Source: Cavia porcellus
Taxonomy: Eukaryota; Chordata; Mammalia; Rodentia; Caviidae
Direction of reading: 5' to 3'
Assembly (NCBI RefSeq): GCF_034190915.1
Contig: NW_026947489.1
Coordinates: forward strand, 57,040,001-57,104,000
DNA: 64,000 nucleotides
The translations under genes were made by a program, and so were the position numbers. Positions 57,836 to 64,000 of this stretch are shown here, piece after piece. Numbering within the stretch: position 1 is the first letter of the stretch; each line of letters starts with the position of its first letter. Under the pieces are notes generated by a model. That model worked only from the letters and a program-made list of their open reading frames with translations. It did no database searches and had not been told where the DNA came from.

Positions 57836-60527
57836 AAAGGTCCCACCCTAAATGTGTGGGGCTATTGTTCCTGGTACCAAGAAGATGCTGTCTGGGCCTG
57901 GTGGCACTCGCCTATAACCCCAGCCCTCTGGAGGATGAGGCAAGAGGATCACTGTGAGAAATCAAAGTCAACCTGGGTCACATGGTGAGTTCAAGTCCAG
58001 CCTGGAATAGGCCAAAAAAAAGGCGGGGTATGGCTGAGGCAGGAGGCTCACGTAGAACTCAAGGTCAGCCTAGACTATGGAGTGAGACTTTGTCTCAAAA
58101 TGCCCCCAAAAAGGGGAGCCTACCATTCATTCTCCAAAAAGATTACAGTCACCATGGTTCCCACTCCTCACTCATCATCTTGGTCAGTGGAGCTGTTTTC
58201 CTGCTCCACTTCCCTGCTGTGATGACAGCTCACTCTTGGGTGGTTCCACACTCATGCCCCCAGCTTCATGTCTGGCCCTGTGCCACCTGTGGTGTGTGAG
58301 GACGGGCACTCACTTTGCCTTCTCTCTGCTCTTCCTTATCCTGATCTCCAGATCAACATAACAATTCTCTCTGCCACCACCCAGAGACCCCTCCAGCCTG
58401 GTGACAAGACCAGGTGATTCCTGCTAGGCTCCTTTCCTGATATCACTAACACGGCCACAGCCAAGAGCACCTTTGCGGTGACCTCTAAGTTTTCTTTTTG
58501 GGATACAGGATCTCATTACATATTCTAGGCTGGCTTTGAATTTGTGGCTATCCTCCTGTCTCAGCCTCCCAAGTGCTCGGATTTCAGGTATGCACCACCA
58601 TGCCCAGCTTTCATGACCTCTAATCTTTCAAAATATTTTTCACATATCATATTTTACCCTTAAGCAACTCACTGAGGCACAGCAGAACTGCCATTATTGT
58701 AACAGGAGACTTCATTATCTTATTTTCAGGTGCAGAAACACCAGAGTTTAAGAAAGACTAAATGATTTCCTGAGTCCCACAGCTAGGGGCCTTGTCTGTC
58801 TTTGGAATCTTGGTCTCCCAAGTCTCCTGCTAACACTGTTGTAATCCCAGCACTCAGGAGGCCAAGGCAGGAGGATCGCATCGAGGCCAGGGCCAGCCTG
58901 GACTGCACAGCGAGACCCTGCCTCAAAAACTCCAAAATAAATAAATTTGCCATGAGAGAGGCCTCCCTCACCCACTTCGCCTGACCTGTAAGCAAGTTAT
59001 TTTCTCGTATTTTTTCTTCCTGAACTTACCAGTGTATGTGATGTAATCATCTTGTCAGTGTTACTTTTAGTTGGAAAATACATTTTCTAAGTTTAAAAAT
59101 AATACTGACAGCCAGGCTATGCCTAAATCCTGGATATTTAGAGGCTGAAGCAAGAGGATCCGAGTTCTAAGCTGGCCTGGCTGACTTAGTGAGACCCTGT
59201 CTGAACATGAAAAAGAAAACATAAAAAAATGAAGTCCGCTGGCAGAGTCCTGCTGAGTTCCATCTCCGATGCTGTAAAAATAAAATATGAATTTTAAAAC
59301 TTGCTAAACTACAGAAACAGCTGGGCAGTGTCACCTGGCTTTTCTTCTTGTCAGTACTAGGGAGTGAATGCAGAGCCTTCTCACTGAGCTGCATTTACAG
59401 CCATTGATTTTTATTCTGAGACAGGGTCTTACTAAATTACTAAATTGCCCAAGCTGGACTCAAATTTGTCATTCTCCTGCCTCAGCCTCCCAAGCAGCTA
59501 GGATTACAGAATAGTAGAGCACTTTCTGTGCAGGAATCAGAAAGAGCCCACTTCTTAGAGCGGCAGGAAAATTCGGACACTGCACCTCCTTCGGCTTTCT
59601 CCTCACAGGCCTGGCTTCAGACCCTCACCCAGCCTGGCGGCCTGTCCTCAACTCCTGGGCAGGCCAGGGGGACGTTCTGTGTTCCCACTTAGTACTACTC
59701 CCTAATCCCACAATGAAATGAAGCAGACTCTGCTCTTTGCGTTGGTTCAGCCACAGGCTCCGCCCCAGATTTGCTCACCCAATCACACCTCCCTAACTGC
59801 CTGACCACATGACCCAGCTCTGACCAATCACAGCATACCATCTCCTAGGGCCATCAGCCATCCAGAACTCACCACATAGCCCAGGCTGGCCTTGAACCCC
59901 AGGTCTTCCTGCCTTAGCCTGCTGACTATTTGCGTTTCTGGACCCATGAGGGCACTTTGCAGTCACAGGGATCAGTAAATGCCCTTTTCGCCTAAATTAG
60001 TGGCAATGGCTCGGAGGCCAGAAATCTCCAATGTCATACCTACAGATCCTCCATCCAAATCCACCCTTCTCTTCAGTGAAATTATTCAGAATCGCAACAC
60101 TCCAAATCCCACCAGTTTCAAATTCATTTGAGCTCTTTAAAAATCTGAATCAATCCGGGCATGGTGGCTCGCTTCTGTAATCCTGAACTCAGTGGCTTGA
60201 GGCAGGAGCATCATTCAGAGTTTGAGACCAGCCTGAGCTACATAGTGAGTTTAAAACTACATGGCAAGGCCCTGTCTCAAATAAATAAACAATCAAAAAA
60301 TAAACCAAACAAACAAATAAATCTGAATTCACCTGAGTGTGAATTAATTTAATTTGGCAATTCTGCTCCTAATATCAAATAGAGACCAGACATAAAAGGG
60401 AGAAGGGAGCCAGGCATGGTAGTGCACACCTGAAATACCAGCATTCAGAAGGCTGAGGCAGAAGGATCTCTGTGAGTGTGAGGCCAGCCTGCACTGCACA
60501 GTAAAACCTTGTCTCAAAATAAGACCA

Positions 60528-60562
60528 ATAATAATAATAGTAATAATAATAATGATGATGAT
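60528..60562 (+). repeat. (AAT/ATG)n microsatellite
   Basis: aataataatagtaataat...gatgatgat run growing from the A-tail of a B1 SINE. Confidence 0.9.
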
Positions 60563-60805
60563 AGAACAGGGATTTTAAGAGAGAAAAAGGAGAGGCTTTT
60601 TTCATTGTGAGGAAGGGATAGGTGCCTATGGGACAGCAAAGCCCCAGCAAGAAGGAGCTGAGGACAAGCTAGAAACCCCCCTCCCCTGCTCAGCACCATG
60701 CCTGTTCCCGCTGCCTGGGCAAAAACACTTCTCAGGCCACACTGCTATCCACTGCCATCCTCCCCAGGAGCACAGGTGTGACCGAAAACTACAGTGAATG
60801 CTTAC

Positions 60806-60889
60806 TTTTTTGTTTTTTGTAGCAGGAATTGAACTCAGGTTCTTGTGCTTGCCAGGCAGGGACTGTGTCCCTGAGCTATATGCCCAGCC
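60806..60889 (-). repeat. ID SINE, diverged
   Basis: Reverse-complement ID (gcaggaattgaactcagg ... ctgagctatatgcccagccc). Confidence 0.8.
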
Positions 60890-60918
60890 CTGAACATTTA
60901 CTTTTAAAAATGTATCAC

Positions 60919-61028
60919 GGTGGGGCTGGGGATTTAGCTCAGCGGCATAAGTGCCTGCCTTGCAAGCAGGCAGTCGTGAGTTTGATCCCTGGTACCGATA
61001 AAAACGAAAAAGACCAAACAAAAAAAAA
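60919..61028 (+). repeat. ID SINE, young
   Basis: Near-consensus body plus full 3' tail (gataaaaacgaaaaagacc); flanked by gtatcac. Confidence 0.93.
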
Positions 61029-61035
61029 GTATCAC

Positions 61036-61124
61036 AGGGGCCAGGGATACAGCTCAGCAGCATAGCACCTGCCTGGCAAGTCCTGAGATACATCCCCAGT
61101 ACCAAAAAAAAAAAAAAAAAAAAA
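61036..61124 (+). repeat. ID SINE, older, adjacent copy
   Basis: ccagggatacagctcagcagc body and long A-tail, immediately after the younger copy. Confidence 0.85.
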
Positions 61125-62314
61125 AGTATTATGGTAAAAGTCACAATGCCATTTATTCCCCCCAAATCCTCCTCCTGTCTTGGAGCCCAATCATCCTGTG
61201 GTTCCTGCTACTTTTGGCAACAAGGACACCACGTGCTTTCATGAGCTGCCTTTCCTCCGATGGCACCAGGTAGCAGCGTTCACAGGGTTTGATCAGACCT
61301 CATAGAGACGCTCGAGAAAGACTTCCAGAACTTCCCAGAAAGTGGGTAAAAACCCTAGGATAAATGTGCTTGAAATGAGGATCTGGAGGGGAATTAATGG
61401 CAATGTGTTTTTTACTGCAATAAATATATATTTTTTTTTAAAATTTGAGACAGGGTCATGTTATGTAGTTCAGATTGGCCTTGAACTTACTTTGTGGTCT
61501 AAACTGTTCTCCAGCTGGAGAAGATCCTCCCACCTCAGGCTCCTGAGTCCGGAGGTGCTGCTATGCCTGCTGAACTTTTTGAAAGATTTAAAAATTCAAA
61601 AAAAAAAAGATTTAAACATTCACTGCATTTCAATCAAACTTCCCATCTACCCTCATTAGAACACTGTCATCTTCCTATTCCACCCCAATACAACGCGCTC
61701 TCCCAGTGGAATTCCTTGAGGGGTCTCAGCCACTTCAAGTGCAATGACAATGACTGTACCTGGCTGGCACCTGTTACTTCCAGGACTCTGCGCAAAGACC
61801 CCAGTAGCTGACATGCCACTCAGGTCACTATGGCCCTCATTTCGAGCCAGGAAAGACACTGAGATTTTGCCGGTTAGGACTTTTGATGCAAATCACAGAG
61901 GAGGAGTGGCACCCAGCTCTGTGGCCCCCAGCGCTGTCTAGGCCCAAGCCTGTTCTGCCCACTGTGCTCCACCACACACATAGCTAAGGTCCAATACAAA
62001 AAGCCACAGGGTCTCTCTGTGTAGCCCAGATGACCTTGAACTCACAGTGATCCTCCTGCCATAGGCATGTGCCACCGTGTCGGGATCTCTCATTTCCCAT
62101 GACGGTTATCACAGCCATGGCTCTGGCATCTCCTCCCCAATCCTGGATGGCAAAACCTCTAACACCAAAGGGTCCTGGCCTGATTTCACCTCAATACACA
62201 TGCAGCCAGTGGCCTCTTCCTCCTCCACAGCCACCCAGCATCAGGAAGCCCAGACTCTCTCCGGGCCTTGGGTCAGGGAGCCTTTTTATTTTTTCCAATA
62301 AAGAAACAATTGTT

Positions 62315-62409
62315 GGGGCTGGGGATTTAACTCAGCAGCATAAGCGCCTGCCTTGAAAGTGCATGGTCCTGAGTTCGATCCCTGGTACCAACAAAAAAAA
62401 AAAAAAAAA
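62315..62409 (+). repeat. ID SINE with 14-bp target duplication
   Basis: ID body with aagaaa-aattgtt flanks (62301-62314 and 62410-62423, one mismatch). Confidence 0.92.
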
Positions 62410-63439
62410 AAGAAAGAATTGTTAATAAAGGTATCCTTAGAGATGAAAACAGCACTGTAAAGCTGGAAATGACCTTGGAGATCACCAATTTCAAGCCCCT
62501 CATTTTACTAATGACACAGACACGTGATTTAGCTGAGGCCACCAGGTCACATGCTCAGAGATGTGCCCAGCATAAGCATCTCATTCTTCCCTCCTCCCCA
62601 CCCTTACAGTCACATCTTTCTTCCCAGCTTACAGGTTCCATCTTCTTCATGGGTCTGCTTATAACCCCATTTTCTCTACAGGTCACAGTCAAAAAATCTG
62701 AGCCAGGCATGATAACAAACGCCTCTGTAATCCCAATGCTCTGGGAGGATGAGGCAGGAGGACCTAGGATTTGAGCCAAGTCTGGATCATTTAATGACTT
62801 AGTAAGGTCCTATCTTAAAATAAAGAATAAAAGGAAGGACTGGGCATGTGGCTCAGTGCTCAGGCCCAGGATTCAGTCCCAGAAGAAAGAAACAGATCTT
62901 AGGTTTAGACTTTGATGAAAAAAAAAAAAGAAACAGAAGGAGCAGGAGCAGGGGAGGGACCCGTCCTGGTAGCCCTGGGCCCCAAGTGTCTCCATCTTTG
63001 CCAGGGCTGTCTGTTCACAGCCGTCATCCTGGCACAGGGCTCCCATCCTCACACAGGGGCCATGTTGTCCCTTCTGAGATGGCCATACAACAGTGGTCCT
63101 TTCCTGGGACAGCTGCATCTGACCTGTACAGACCACAGGTGCCCATCTCCACCTTCCTCCCTGTCAGGCTGGCACACAACCCTCGAACCTGCACAGCCAA
63201 TACATTTTTAGGAAAGACTTGTAGTCCCTTCCTATGGCCTCCGCAGCAATGCTGGCCTGACCACTGCAGAGACTCGGTCCCCATCATTGTCCAAACACAA
63301 GTTACCGCTCCCTGCTCCAGCCTGGAATCCAAAGTTCTCTCCCCACCAAACTCTTCTCTTTCTCATCATTCCCAAGTCCTGTTTGCACATCAGTCCTACC
63401 TGTTTCTTTTCTTTACTATTTCTAATTCCAAGTGCATGG

Positions 63440-63528
63440 AGCCGGGGATTTAGCTCAGCGGCATAAGCACCTGCCTGGCAAGCTCAAGGTCACAAGTTTG
63501 ATCCCTGGGACCAAAAACAAACAAAAAG
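63440..63528 (+). repeat. ID SINE
   Basis: agccggggatttagctcagcggcataag body with A-rich tail. Confidence 0.88.
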
Positions 63529-64000
63529 ACCTTTGTTGTCCTACTACTTCCAAGATTTCTCATCTAGCTTCTGGCTGCAGCATTTATCTCAATGCAAAAG
63601 CACTTGGCTCACGATCTAATGTTTCTCCCTCTTTCCAATTAAAATATTTCCCCTTCATTATTCCAATTATTGCCAATCCTGTCTTGCTAGGACACACTTC
63701 CTGCCCGCCTTCCATCCCCCACTTATCTCTTCCTCATCCGGAGCTCATATCTCTCCCCGTATTTTCACAACTGCCACTGATAACGTGCCCACCCTGCAAG
63801 TTACCTTCACTGTGGCAAAAGACACCAAGCAAACACACTGTCCCGTCTGTCCCATAAAACTGTTTCCTATGGGTCACTCCTGTCTCAGCCAGAGGCTCTT
63901 TGGGGGGAGGGGTTGAGAAAGAATCTCACCATGCAGTCCAGGCTGGCCTCAAACTCAGAGTGACCCTCCTGCCTCAGCGTCCTAAGTGTTGGAATTACAG

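Larger units (their letters stand above)
52878..64000 (-). other. GBX1: GBX1 intron (partial), SINE-dense
   Basis: Runs off the right edge. B1 (+) at about 54135-54240, 54363-54520, 55650-55745, 57217-57310, 57893-58115, 58830-58940, 59110-59225, 60155-60320, 60411-60525 and 62700-62825. B1 (-) at about 53455-53605, 54885-54955, 55550-55640, 55990-56110, 58498-58612, 59410-59508, 61440-61560, 62005-62080 and 63905-64000. ID-like (-) remnants at 53381-53450, 55905-55962 and 59340-59402. 59690-59870 has two CCAATCA boxes and may be an LTR scrap. No further exon recognised. Confidence 0.6.

Noticed and set aside
59690..59870. CCAAT-box-rich stretch resembling an LTR promoter
   Set aside because: Two CCAATCA boxes only; no TG...CA ends, poly(A) signal or partner LTR found.
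60626..61165. 179-codon - strand frame in the GBX1 intron
   Set aside because: Largely translated ID SINE sequence (RYQGSNSRLPACKAGTYAAELNP is read from an ID).

Overview
This is a stretch of mammalian nuclear DNA. The interspersed repeats point to a rodent: many tRNA-derived ID SINEs (left monomer 'ggggctggggatttagctcagcggcataagc', ending 'ggtaccgataaaaa') and B1-type 7SL SINEs, with no B2 or B4 elements of mouse/rat type that I can see. I think a hystricognath (guinea-pig-like) or other non-murid rodent is most likely, but the species call rests on repeat style from memory and is tentative. The window corresponds to the AGAP3-GBX1 interval (human 7q36.1). AGAP3 lies entirely inside it on the + strand. 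GBX1 lies on the - strand, with only its homeodomain exon inside the window.

Layout: 1-2150 is upstream flank with two old ID SINEs. 2150-3120 is a CpG-island promoter with AGAP3 exon 1a (ATG at 2696). 3024-24772 is a 21.7 kb first intron, SINE-rich, with a broken antisense L1 and a second CpG-rich first exon (1b, ATG at 22764). 24773-28460 holds exons 2-8 (GTPase-like domain and linker). 30626-about 31675 is an alternative terminal exon that would end a short CRAG-like isoform. 31830-49187 holds exons 9-18 (split PH, ArfGAP, ankyrin repeats). The AGAP3 poly(A) signal is at 49620. About 0.9 kb further on is a minus-strand poly(A) signal (50547), then a probable GBX1 3' UTR, the GBX1 last exon (52324-52877) and more than 11 kb of GBX1 intron running off the right edge.

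Reading the 18 exons by splice phase gives an uninterrupted 901-residue AGAP3. Exon 1b joins in the same phase (predicted 1076 residues). The alternative terminal exon joins exon 8 in frame and adds 20 residues (predicted 395 residues from exon 1a). A 27-nt candidate microexon in intron 7 would add nine residues, LLRLRKLKQ.

The most interesting non-coding signal is a set of AT-rich, SINE-free islands crowded with homeodomain-type TAAT/ATTA cores inside AGAP3 introns 9, 10, 11 (two) and 12, with weaker candidates in introns 1 and 13 and in the GBX1 intron. They sit in otherwise GC-rich, ordinary introns. They fit a regulatory block in which the housekeeping-like AGAP3 gene carries long-range enhancers for its homeobox neighbour GBX1. 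That is inference; no alignment could be run here.
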